Assembly (NCBI GenBank): GCA_016342755.1
Contig: JAEINS010000004.1
Coordinates: 186,001 to 250,000 of the forward strand
Source: Melioribacteraceae bacterium
GTDB taxonomy: Bacteria > Bacteroidota > Ignavibacteria > Ignavibacteriales > Melioribacteraceae
Length of the DNA stretch: 64,000 nt
Direction of reading: 5' to 3'
Part shown: positions 1 through 8,541 of the stretch, one piece after another
Numbering within the stretch: the first letter of the stretch is position 1
Layout: the number at the start of each line of letters is the position of its first letter
Made by a program: the position numbers and the translations under genes
Notes under the pieces: model-generated
Databases searched by the model: none
Told to the model about the DNA's origin: nothing
Seen by the model: only the letters and a program-made list of their open reading frames with translations

Positions 1-452
1 GTTTCGGCACCGGCACTGCTTCCGGCAATAAAAATTTTAGCAGTATCTATATTTATTTCACCTGCTTTGCCAATAAGATATGCTGTTGCCTGCCAAAGCT
101 GATTTGCAGCAATCTGCATTGCCTTAACCTTCTCAGATGTAACTCCGTCGCAGCTAAAACTTTTCCCTTTCATGTAAAGAGTATATGATATTGACGCACA
201 TGCAATATTTTCACTAATTAAGTGTTTCGCAAAACTGTGTCCTGCTGTTCTATTTCCTAAGGCAAACCCGCCGCCATGAACAAATATTACAAGAGGTGTT
301 TTTACATTTAAATTAGCGTCAGGTAAAAACAAATCCATATAAAGACTTAAAGAGTCTTCTGAAAAATACGTGTATGTTTTAAATTCCTGGGCAGTAACAT
401 TAAATGAAATAAATAGAATTAAAATTACTAATGTGTTTTTGAACTTTGTCAT
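1..452 (-). CDS. Alpha/beta hydrolase (carboxylesterase/HSL-like), 3' end outside window
   Basis: Read from an ATG at 452 towards the left edge; about 150 residues are present with no stop. The N-terminus is a hydrophobic signal peptide ending in a VTAQ-like cleavage region, so the enzyme is probably exported. Two hallmarks of the carboxylesterase/hormone-sensitive-lipase branch are visible: an HGGG oxyanion-hole motif (in VIFVHGGGFALG) and the nucleophile elbow GSSAG close to the left edge. The catalytic Asp and His lie beyond the window. It starts 27 bases after the stop of the serine hydrolase at 480-1589 on the same strand, so the two are probably co-transcribed. Substrate unknown. Confidence 0.8.
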   Translation of the reverse strand, partial: MTKFKNTLVILILFISFNVTAQEFKTYTYFSEDSLSLYMDLFLPDANLNVKTPLVIFVHGGGFALGNRTAGHSFAKHLISENIACASISYTLYMKGKSFSCDGVTSEKVKAMQIAANQLWQATAYLIGKAGEINIDTAKIFIAGSSAGAE

Positions 453-479
453 TTTTAAAATCCTTTGGTTTATAAATTA

Positions 480-1589
480 TTAGTCCGGGATTGAACCGAG
501 ACCTGGTATAAACGTATGAAGCACAGCATACTTTAATTTGTGGCTGTTTACACGATATCTATTCATAAATACAATTACACAGATTTCCTCTTCCGGGAAT
601 CTTGCAAAATTTGCCACAAAACCGGCAACCTGACCGCTATGACTTTGAGCTTTTAATCCCATATAAGAACGCACGCTCCAGCCAAATCCATAATTTGTAT
701 TTACTCCGTTTGGTAAAACTGTTGAAGTCCACATTTCTTGTTTCGATTTTTCATTCAGAATTTTATCGGAGTACAAAGCTTCATCCCATTTAGCCATATC
801 ATAAACTGAAGATAACAATCCTCCGGCACCAAGAGTGGAAGAAGTTTCCGTAGGAAATCTGTTTATTAGTTCACCGGTTTTGTTTTCCCAGTATCCTGAA
901 GCACGTTTAGGAATAATATCTTCGGGATTAGCCATTCTGGTCTGGTGCATGTTTAACGGGGCAAATATTCTGGATTCTAAAATCTGACCAAGAGGTTTTC
1001 CTTCAATTCGTTCTACTATCATACTCAACAAATAAAAGGCGGTATTGCTGTAATAGTATCCTGTTCCCGGTTTAAAATCCATTGGCCGCGAATGCGCAAT
1101 TTTAATAACATCTTCGGGAGTTAACCGGAATCTATAAACATCGTAAGTTCTAATTTCCTCATAATCGGGAATGCCTGATGTATGATTCATAAGGTGTTTA
1201 ACGGTTACACCAAGCCATTCGCCCGGTAAAAAGGGGAGATAATCGTGTATGGAATCTTCCAGTTTTAGTTTGCCATCTTCTTTTAATAACAGAACCGCGG
1301 CAACTACAAACTGTTTGCTTATCGAACCAATCTCAAAAACAGTACTGTCAGATACCGGCACAGATAATTCAACATTTGCCATTCCATAAGGTTTTACATG
1401 AACTATTTTTCCTTTGGAGGCAACCGCGGCAAGTCCGCCCGGAACATTATTTATATTTAAATAATTGTTAATCCATTTATCAAGTTTTATTAATGCACTG
1501 TCCGAAGGTTCGGCAATTTGCGCAGTAACAAAAGAAGTAAAAACCAATATTAAGATAAAAACTCGTTTAATAAATTTACAGATAATCAT
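480..1589 (-). CDS. Serine hydrolase, class C beta-lactamase / PBP4* fold
   Basis: 369 residues with a signal peptide (about residues 1-24, ending VTAQ). The penicillin-binding/AmpC-fold catalytic residues are visible: SxxK at S89-K92 (GSISK), YxN at Y180-N182 (YYYSN), and an HSG triad substitute near residue 317. This family (Pfam Beta-lactamase, COG1680) includes esterases, D-amino-acid peptidases and few true beta-lactamases, so resistance should not be assumed. A GGAG ribosome-binding site precedes the ATG at 1589. It lies just upstream of the partial esterase gene. Probably periplasmic. Confidence 0.85.
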   Translation of the reverse strand: MIICKFIKRVFILILVFTSFVTAQIAEPSDSALIKLDKWINNYLNINNVPGGLAAVASKGKIVHVKPYGMANVELSVPVSDSTVFEIGSISKQFVVAAVLLLKEDGKLKLEDSIHDYLPFLPGEWLGVTVKHLMNHTSGIPDYEEIRTYDVYRFRLTPEDVIKIAHSRPMDFKPGTGYYYSNTAFYLLSMIVERIEGKPLGQILESRIFAPLNMHQTRMANPEDIIPKRASGYWENKTGELINRFPTETSSTLGAGGLLSSVYDMAKWDEALYSDKILNEKSKQEMWTSTVLPNGVNTNYGFGWSVRSYMGLKAQSHSGQVAGFVANFARFPEEEICVIVFMNRYRVNSHKLKYAVLHTFIPGLGSIPD

Positions 1590-1663
1590 TCCATCTCCAT
1601 TTTATAACCCTAACTGAAAATGAAATTTAAAAAAAGGAATAAAGGAAAACAAATTATGATAAG

Positions 1664-1696
1664 AATAAGTCATATCGGGTTAGGATATGACTTATT
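1664..1696 (-). terminator. Hairpin after the receiver-kinase gene
   Basis: Thirteen-base arms (AATAAGTCATATC and its complement) enclose a 7-base loop, just 3' of the gene ending at 1706. The U-tract on the minus transcript is weak, so it may act as a transcript-stabilising hairpin as much as a terminator. Confidence 0.5.
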
Positions 1697-1705
1697 AAAT
1701 TATAC

Positions 1706-2878
1706 TTAAATTTCCCGGTTTGGCAATGTAAATATAAACCGCGTTCCCTGTCCAAGTTCACTTTCAATTGAAAGTTTACCTTTGTTTTTCTTTATGAACT
1801 CCTGGCATAAAATTAAACCAAGTCCGGTTCCGGATTCGTTATTAGTACCGGAAGTTGATTTTTTCTTTTCAATATCAAAAACGTTATTTACCTGCTCCCG
1901 GCTCATTCCAATTCCAGAATCAATAACAGATATTTCTGTTCCTTCAGCAACTGACTTAATATTAATTGAAATTGGCATATTGGGATTACTGAACTTAATA
2001 GCGTTAGAAATTATATTTCTAATTATTGTATTAAACATATATTCATCGGCAAATACTGTTGCAGAACTATCGCCGTAAATATTAAACTCTATCCCTTTCG
2101 ATTTCATTATTTCTCTGAACAAAGAACCAGATTCAGTAATTTTTTGTTTACAGTTCATAATTTCAGGGTCTTTTTTAATTTTGCCGGTTTGTAACCTGGC
2201 CCAGTCTAAAAGGTTGGTTATCAAATTGGAAATATTTTTACCAATGCTGCCAATTGAGGATATAAATTCTTTTATCTCTTCCTTCGAAAGATCATCAAAC
2301 TCCTTCAATAAAATTTCGGCATAACCAAGCAGGGAACTTATCGGGCTTCTTAGATCATGACCAATAATTGAGAACAGAATATCCTTATCATAATTAAGTT
2401 CTTTTAATTGCTGTTCCGATTCATTTAATTTTTCATTTAATATTAATAGTTCTCTGTTCTTTTCTTCCTTTATCTGATTCTGCTTTTGTAGATCTTTTTT
2501 TTGCAAATAATATTCAACAAAAACCTTTACTTTACCGTGTAAAATTTCAGGAATAATGGGTTTTGTCATAAAATCGACAGCACCGGTTTCAATACCCCTT
2601 ATTAAATAGTGGTTTTCCGAGTAGATTGCTGAAACAAATATTACGGGTGTATCTTTGTTTTTATTTTCCTGTCTCATTAATTCAATAGTTTCGTAACCGT
2701 CCATTTCCGGCATTTGAACATCAACAAGAACTAATGCAAACTCATGTTCTAAAGAAAGTGTAATTGCTTCGTTACCCGATAAGGCACGAATAGTTTCAAT
2801 ATCCATATCTTTTAATATAGATTCAATTACTATTAGATTTTCAAGTTTATCATCAACAATTAATACTTTTGGTTTCAT
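1706..2878 (-). CDS. Receiver-histidine kinase (REC-HisKA-HATPase)
   Basis: 390 residues without membrane segments. Domains in order: an N-terminal receiver with phospho-acceptor Asp53 (LVDVQMPEMDG) and Lys107; a coiled-coil linker around 118-165; a dimerisation/H-box helix with His174 (SIIGHDLRSP); and an ATPase domain from about 280 with N, G1 (DSGIGMS) and G2 (GTGLGL) boxes. Cytosolic. It is the last gene of the operon that starts with cheR at 8400, 11 bases after the large hybrid kinase, and probably takes phosphate from it. GAGGAA precedes the ATG. No DNA-binding output domain is present. Confidence 0.9.
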   Translation of the reverse strand: MKPKVLIVDDKLENLIVIESILKDMDIETIRALSGNEAITLSLEHEFALVLVDVQMPEMDGYETIELMRQENKNKDTPVIFVSAIYSENHYLIRGIETGAVDFMTKPIIPEILHGKVKVFVEYYLQKKDLQKQNQIKEEKNRELLILNEKLNESEQQLKELNYDKDILFSIIGHDLRSPISSLLGYAEILLKEFDDLSKEEIKEFISSIGSIGKNISNLITNLLDWARLQTGKIKKDPEIMNCKQKITESGSLFREIMKSKGIEFNIYGDSSATVFADEYMFNTIIRNIISNAIKFSNPNMPISINIKSVAEGTEISVIDSGIGMSREQVNNVFDIEKKKSTSGTNNESGTGLGLILCQEFIKKNKGKLSIESELGQGTRFIFTLPNREI

Positions 2879-2889
2879 TATTTCCTCAA

Positions 2890-5800
2890 TTATTTATATA
2901 GCCAGATGCGTAAAAGTGATAATAGCTTTTCAACTTCTAAAGGTTTTGGCAGATAATCATTTGCACCGGCTGCAATACATTTTTCTCTATCATCTTTCAT
3001 TGCCTTGGCAGTTAAGGCAATAATAGGCAGGTTCGTAAATTTATTGTTTTTTCTTATATTTATCATTGCTTCATAACCATCCATAACCGGCATCATTATA
3101 TCCATCAGAACAAGATCAACTTCATTTTCATCTTCAAGATATTCAACAGCTTTTTTACCGTTTGCAGCTTTCGAAGGAATCATACCATGTTCTTCTAAAA
3201 CTTTTGAAACAGCAAAAACGTTACGCATATCATCGTCAACAACAAGAATTTTTTTACCCTGTAGCAAAGTATCTTTGTCATGAAGCATAGAAATAATATC
3301 TTTTTTATTCTCAGGAAGTTTATCAACCACCTGATGCAGGAACATCGAAGTTTCGTCTAAAAGTCTTTCCTCCGATTTAACACCCTTAATAATAATTGAA
3401 CTCGCATGTTTATTAAGCTCGTATTCTTCCTCGTGTGTAAGTTCTTTGCCGGTATATATAATTACCGGAGGAAGTTCAACACCGCTAATTTTTTCCATTT
3501 CTTCAATTACTTCAAAACCAGAAAGATCAGGTAAAGTTAGATCAAGAATTATACAATCGTATCCGCCCTTAGAAATTTCCTGTATCGCCTTTTTGCCTGT
3601 ACTTACCGCGGTTGCGTTTATATCTTCGCCGCCAACAAGTTTTAAAATTGTTTTGCGAAGGTTCTCGTCGTCTTCAACAATTAATAATCGTTTTTCAGTT
3701 TCCTCCATCATTTTGGTCATTTTAACAAAAGCACTATTTAGATCCTCAATTTTAACCGGTTTTGTTAACTGACCCATTGCGCCTTTTTTGTAAGCGTCAA
3801 TTGTAGATTCTTCGGCAGACATAATATGCACCGGTATATGGCGTGTTTTTATGTTTTCTTTTAACTGATCAAGAACTGACCAGCCTTCAATTCCCGGCAG
3901 TCTTATATCTAATATAATTGCATCCGGAATATATTTGAACGCAAGCTCAAGTCCGGTTTCACCATCACCGGCATGTATACATTTAAAATCCTTTTTATGG
4001 CAATACTGATATAAAGTTTTAGCAAAATTAATATCATCCTCAATAACCAGTATTACTCTGTCGTCTTCCAATATAGATTCCCTGTCATCTTCTATTGTAG
4101 GAGTTGATTGAGGTCTTCTGATTTTAACACTTTTAATTGGATCTGTTTTTTTCTGATAAGTTCTTTCAACATCTTTCCCGTTTTCAGCCGATTCATGTAA
4201 TTCCGATTTTAAAGGAATATAAAGAGTAAATGTTGAACCACTATTAAGCTTACTTTCCAATTGAATTTCACCGCCAAGAAGTTTTGCAAGTTCGCGCGAA
4301 ATTGAAAGTCCTAAACCTGTTCCTCCAAATTTTCTTGATGAACTGCCGTCAACCTGCTGAAAAGCTTCAAATATTTCTAACTGTTTTGATTCTGGAATTC
4401 CAATTCCCGTATCAGTTACTGATATTGCAAGTGTTGAATCATGTTCAAGTTTACTATGATTAAAATGTACATTTGGTTCAGGCTTATGAAGCGAAATTGT
4501 AACACTGCCTTCCTCAGTAAATTTAATAGCGTTCGAAATTAAGTTTTTAAGAATCTGGTTTACTTTTTGGAGATCAGAAAAGACAACATTCGGAATATCG
4601 GCTTCCGTTCTAATATTTAAATTAATTCCTTTTTCGTCTGCAACATGACCAAATTGCTGTCTAAGTATAGCCACAATTTCTGTGACCGTAATATTTTCCA
4701 AATTAACAGTCATTTTGCCAGCTTCAATTTTTGAAAGATCAAGAATGTCATTAATCAGATTTAATAAATCAATACCGCTATTATGTATAATTTCAGACGA
4801 TTCAATTTCGTCATTATCAAGATGGCCGGTTTTATTATCAGCTAAATTTTTAGATAAAATTAAAAGACTGTTAAGAGGAGTTCTTAATTCGTGAGACATA
4901 TTAGCTAAAAATTCTGATTTGTATTTGCTCGATATTTCTAACTCTTTTGCTTTTTCTTCTAAAACATTCTTTGCTTCTTCAAGGGCACTATTTTTCTTTT
5001 TTATCTCATCCTGCTGCTTTTCAAGAGATTCAGTTTTTTCTTCAAGTTCTTCATTTATTACCTGCAGTTCTTCCTGCTGCGATTTTAATTCAGCTTCAGA
5101 ATGTTTTAGTTTTGCAGTATGTTCTTCAAGTTCTTCGTTGGTTGCTCTTAGTTCTTCCTGCTGTTCTAAAAGTTCCTTAGTCTGTGTTTGAGTTTGTTCT
5201 AAAAGCTTGTTTGTTTTATCGCTTATTAAAGCTGAGTTAATTGCTATTGCAATACTGGATGAAACATTTTTCAAAAACTCAATTTCCAAATCAGTAAATT
5301 CTTTAATAGTTCCAAGTTCAATTACACCAAATACTTTATCCTCAAATACTAAGGGAACAACTATTATGTTTTTAGGTAAAGAATCTCCTAACGATGATGA
5401 AATACGGACATAATCATCAGGTACTTTTTCAAGACATATCAGTTCTTTTTCAAATGCCGATTGTCCTACTAATCCTTCGCCAAACTTAATTTTGTTGTTC
5501 AGATTTTTTCTTACAGAATACGCAAATGCTCCCGTTAAAGTTAATTCAGTCTGTTCTTCGTTTGCCAGATATATAGTTCCCAATTGGGCATTAAGCCGTT
5601 TTGAAATATAATTAATTACACCTTTTGCAAGAGTTGTTAAATTTTGTCCGCCACGCATTTTTTCCATTATCTGATGCTGTCCGGATTTAATCCAGTCGGT
5701 TCTTTCATTACTTGTTTTAGAATCAAGTAATTTTTCAGACATTGAATTTAATACCTTTGCCAATCTGTCTTCATCCGATCTGACTTTAATCTTAGAAGAA

Positions 5801-6978
5801 AAATCGTCTTGTGAAATTCTTTCAGCCATATCAATTATTTTAGTTTCATCAGAAATATCAATAATGTATTCAATAGCACCATAAATTTTTCCTTCCTTAT
5901 CCTTTAAAGGGCTGCTTATATAGCGAATAGGAATTTCTGAATTGCCAATTGGATTGCAAAAAGTATCGCCGGTACATTTTTCATCAGTCCGCATAGCCTG
6001 ATCAGCTCGGCATTTTGAAGTTCTGCAATGCTGAGTGTTAAAAAGATTATAACACTTAGCATTTTTCCAACTGTTATCAGACTTATTGGTCATTTCTTCA
6101 GCGGCTTTATTAATGAACAAAACATTAAAATCAGTATCTATAACATGTATAGGAGTCGGGATATTATTTAAATAATCAATTTTACTTTCTACATCCAGCC
6201 TGTACTCTATTAATCCGTTTTTCATTGTATCAAATGATTTTGCCAGAATTCCAATTTCATCTTTCGAGTCATAACTGATTTTTGCGGTTAAATCGCCTTT
6301 GGTAATTTTTCTAAGTCCAGAAGCAACTTCTAACACAGGGTTCCGAATTGATCTTGTTATAAAATATGCAATAGAACCGGTTGCAATAAACGCAAGAGCA
6401 AATAAAATCATCAATTGCAGTTTACTGTTATTTGCGGAAGTTTCGGCGTTAGAATAAAAATCATCGGCTTTATTACTTGCAAAATCAATTATATAATCCA
6501 TTTCGCCAATTAATTCATCAACAATCTTATCATCGCCGTTTTTCATTCTGTCAAGAGCTTCTTCCTTTTTATCATCCAACATTAATCTGTAAGTTATTTC
6601 TCTAAATTCCTGACTCTCTTTTATTTTGGAATATGCAATTTCAATTTTAGTTTTCTCGCCTAAAAATCTTTCAAAAACAATTTGAAATAATGTATCAATG
6701 TTCTTAAATCTTTCAACAGCAATAGAGTTAAGTTTTTCAATTTCTGCTTTTGTGTTAGCATTTACCATATCAGTCATTACTTTCTGGGTAATTATAATCT
6801 CTGCTTTAATATCACGAACAGCATTACTTACAACCAGGGGATGGCTATAAAGATTTTCCATTTCCCCGGCTATATTATAGACCTGTAAAATTGCATTTAT
6901 TCCCATTATAGATGAGAATAAAATCACAATTCCAAATCCCAATGCCAGCTTTTTTCCAAGCTTCATGTTTTTAATCAT
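2890..6978 (-). CDS. Hybrid sensor histidine kinase, 4HB-HAMP-PAS-GAF-HK-REC-REC-REC
   Basis: 1362 residues. Two membrane helices (about 12-32 and 188-208) bracket a periplasmic four-helix-bundle region like that of chemoreceptors. Then follow HAMP (about 209-262), PAS (about 265-375), a second HAMP-like stretch (about 380-420), GAF (about 445-590), a long Glu/Gln-rich coiled coil (about 595-685), HisKA with His696 (MSHELRTP), HATPase (about 800-925) and three receivers with Asp1024, Asp1146 and Asp1293. The PAS domain carries five cysteines (309, 318, 323, 335, 341). It sits between cheB and the receiver-kinase, each junction about 11 bases. The design matches kinases that merge the receptor and CheA roles. 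The signal is unknown. Confidence 0.9.
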   Translation of the reverse strand: MIKNMKLGKKLALGFGIVILFSSIMGINAILQVYNIAGEMENLYSHPLVVSNAVRDIKAEIIITQKVMTDMVNANTKAEIEKLNSIAVERFKNIDTLFQIVFERFLGEKTKIEIAYSKIKESQEFREITYRLMLDDKKEEALDRMKNGDDKIVDELIGEMDYIIDFASNKADDFYSNAETSANNSKLQLMILFALAFIATGSIAYFITRSIRNPVLEVASGLRKITKGDLTAKISYDSKDEIGILAKSFDTMKNGLIEYRLDVESKIDYLNNIPTPIHVIDTDFNVLFINKAAEEMTNKSDNSWKNAKCYNLFNTQHCRTSKCRADQAMRTDEKCTGDTFCNPIGNSEIPIRYISSPLKDKEGKIYGAIEYIIDISDETKIIDMAERISQDDFSSKIKVRSDEDRLAKVLNSMSEKLLDSKTSNERTDWIKSGQHQIMEKMRGGQNLTTLAKGVINYISKRLNAQLGTIYLANEEQTELTLTGAFAYSVRKNLNNKIKFGEGLVGQSAFEKELICLEKVPDDYVRISSSLGDSLPKNIIVVPLVFEDKVFGVIELGTIKEFTDLEIEFLKNVSSSIAIAINSALISDKTNKLLEQTQTQTKELLEQQEELRATNEELEEHTAKLKHSEAELKSQQEELQVINEELEEKTESLEKQQDEIKKKNSALEEAKNVLEEKAKELEISSKYKSEFLANMSHELRTPLNSLLILSKNLADNKTGHLDNDEIESSEIIHNSGIDLLNLINDILDLSKIEAGKMTVNLENITVTEIVAILRQQFGHVADEKGINLNIRTEADIPNVVFSDLQKVNQILKNLISNAIKFTEEGSVTISLHKPEPNVHFNHSKLEHDSTLAISVTDTGIGIPESKQLEIFEAFQQVDGSSSRKFGGTGLGLSISRELAKLLGGEIQLESKLNSGSTFTLYIPLKSELHESAENGKDVERTYQKKTDPIKSVKIRRPQSTPTIEDDRESILEDDRVILVIEDDINFAKTLYQYCHKKDFKCIHAGDGETGLELAFKYIPDAIILDIRLPGIEGWSVLDQLKENIKTRHIPVHIMSAEESTIDAYKKGAMGQLTKPVKIEDLNSAFVKMTKMMEETEKRLLIVEDDENLRKTILKLVGGEDINATAVSTGKKAIQEISKGGYDCIILDLTLPDLSGFEVIEEMEKISGVELPPVIIYTGKELTHEEEYELNKHASSIIIKGVKSEERLLDETSMFLHQVVDKLPENKKDIISMLHDKDTLLQGKKILVVDDDMRNVFAVSKVLEEHGMIPSKAANGKKAVEYLEDENEVDLVLMDIMMPVMDGYEAMINIRKNNKFTNLPIIALTAKAMKDDREKCIAAGANDYLPKPLEVEKLLSLLRIWLYK

Positions 6979-6988
6979 AACATGTTCC

Positions 6989-7576
6989 TTATATATTAAT
7001 TTCTGCTAATTTATTTAGTTTTTCTGCAATCTGATTCGGGTTCAAAATAAAATCCACTTCACAAATATCAATTACAGACTGAGGCATAACTTCTATGTAC
7101 GCCGTAGCGGGATCTTGAACTATAACCAATCCGCCATTTTTTTTAATATACCGCGCTCCCTTAGCTCCGTCTGAATTGGCACCGGTTAGCACAACTGAAA
7201 TTATTCTGGATTTATATACATCGGATGCTGAGTAAAATAATACATCTATTGATGGCCGTGCGTAGTTTATTCGCTGATCGACTGAAAGACAAAAGGTTTT
7301 ATCAGACTCTATCAATAAATGGTAATTTGGCGGTGATGTATAAATTACACTGTTTTCAATTAATTCTTTCTCATCAGCTTCTTTAACTTTAAGTTTGCAT
7401 TTTTCCTGAAGCAGCATTGCAAAATAATTATCCGATGAGGGAGCAATATGGTTTACAATAATTACCGGCAAGGGGAAATTATCTTTTATTCCAGATAATA
7501 TTTCTGGAAGAATCTGCATTCCGCCGGCAGAAACACCAATTACTACAATCTCATATTTTTTTTTATTAAAACTCAT
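6989..7576 (-). CDS. cheB: CheB-type protein-glutamate methylesterase (no receiver domain)
   Basis: 195 residues, covering only the CheB catalytic domain. The Ser-His-Asp triad is visible: Ser16 in GVSAGG, His43 in VNHIAP and Asp136 in LTGANSDGAKG. The usual N-terminal receiver is absent, so activity is not controlled by in-cis phosphorylation. Its start overlaps the cheR stop as TAATG, indicating translational coupling. In such operons, CheR/CheB are thought to methylate and demethylate a partner signalling protein; here the neighbouring hybrid kinase or a distant chemoreceptor are candidates. Confidence 0.9.
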   Translation of the reverse strand: MSFNKKKYEIVVIGVSAGGMQILPEILSGIKDNFPLPVIIVNHIAPSSDNYFAMLLQEKCKLKVKEADEKELIENSVIYTSPPNYHLLIESDKTFCLSVDQRINYARPSIDVLFYSASDVYKSRIISVVLTGANSDGAKGARYIKKNGGLVIVQDPATAYIEVMPQSVIDICEVDFILNPNQIAEKLNKLAEINI

Positions 7577-8400
7577 TAGCTCAGTTTCTGATATACCCTT
7601 TCTTTTAGTCCCAGAGTATTATACTTTTCTTCTATGGTAGAAAACTTCAACGATTCTTTAGATCCGAGACACAAAAAGCCCCGTGGTATAAGGCTTTTAT
7701 CAAATAGGTCAAAAACTTTCCCCTGCAGTTCTTTGTTAAAATAGATCATAACATTGCGGCAAAAAATTAAATGCATTTCACCAAAAACTGTATCAGTAAT
7801 AAGATTATGATTTGCGAAAGTTATATTCTTCTTCAATTCATTATTCATCATTACAGAATCATATTTAGAATGATAATATGAAGAGAGCGAATCCTTACCG
7901 CCGGCATCTCTGTAATTGACAGAATATTTTTTAATATTCTTGATATCGAAAATCCCTTCCTTTGCTTTGTTTAGCGCAATGTTATTAAAATCGGTTGCAT
8001 AGATTTGTGTCCTTTCTAAAAGTCCTTCTTCTTTTAGCAATATAGCAAGCGAATAAACTTCTTCGCCGGAAGCACATCCGGCATGCCAGACCTTTATAAA
8101 CGGATAGGTCCTAAGAATATCAATTACATTTTCACGAATAAATTTATAAACAAAAGGATCGCGGAACATTTCTGTTACGGTAATTGATAAGCGCTTTATA
8201 AATAAATTGAATGTTTTTTTATTATGAAGTACTAGCGGAATTAATTCTGAAATCTTTTCGATCTTATGTATTTCCATAAAACTGAGTATCCTTCGTCTTA
8301 CAGATGCCATTGCATAATCACGAAAATCGTATCCATATTTTTCGAAAACCGCTTCAAGCAGAAGCCGTATTTCTAACTCTTCAAGCTTTGAATCAGACAT
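7576..8400 (-). CDS. cheR: CheR-type protein-glutamate O-methyltransferase
   Basis: 274 residues. An N-terminal helical CheR_N domain (about 5-75) precedes a SAM-binding methyltransferase domain with motif I as AGCASGEEVYS near residue 120, and the CheR-typical FCRNVMIYF and LCLGSKESL segments. It transfers methyl groups from S-adenosylmethionine to receptor glutamates. It is the first gene of the operon cheR-cheB-hybrid kinase-receiver kinase, with no obvious gene in the 140 bases upstream before the cytochrome terminator. No pentapeptide-tether TPR region is fused to it. Confidence 0.9.
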   Translation of the reverse strand: MSDSKLEELEIRLLLEAVFEKYGYDFRDYAMASVRRRILSFMEIHKIEKISELIPLVLHNKKTFNLFIKRLSITVTEMFRDPFVYKFIRENVIDILRTYPFIKVWHAGCASGEEVYSLAILLKEEGLLERTQIYATDFNNIALNKAKEGIFDIKNIKKYSVNYRDAGGKDSLSSYYHSKYDSVMMNNELKKNITFANHNLITDTVFGEMHLIFCRNVMIYFNKELQGKVFDLFDKSLIPRGFLCLGSKESLKFSTIEEKYNTLGLKERVYQKLS

Positions 8401-8496
8401 TTAGTTCCCTTATTTAACTAACACTAAATTATCGGCTAAATATGGATTCTTTAAAGAATAATTATGCTTTTTTTTGCTCTTTGGGAGTGGAATAAA

Positions 8497-8532
8497 AAAG
8501 AACCAAGAGACGTAATTAAACGTCTCTTGGTT
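8497..8532 (-). terminator. Intrinsic terminator of the cytochrome operon
   Basis: Twelve-base arms (ACCAAGAGACGT and complement) with an AT loop, followed on the minus transcript by a run of U (CTTTTTT). It lies ten bases after the stop of the gene at 8542-11220 and closes that operon. Confidence 0.85.
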
Positions 8533-8541
8533 TAAACAAAA

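Noticed and set aside
480-1589. Antibiotic-resistance beta-lactamase
   Set aside because: The fold is shared by many peptidases and esterases, and nothing in the sequence indicates lactamase specificity.
4919-5191. Ser/Cys-rich plus-strand frames of up to 90 residues
   Set aside because: They are the reverse complement of the Glu-rich coiled coil of the hybrid kinase; composition is an artefact of the GAA/CAA codons on the other strand.
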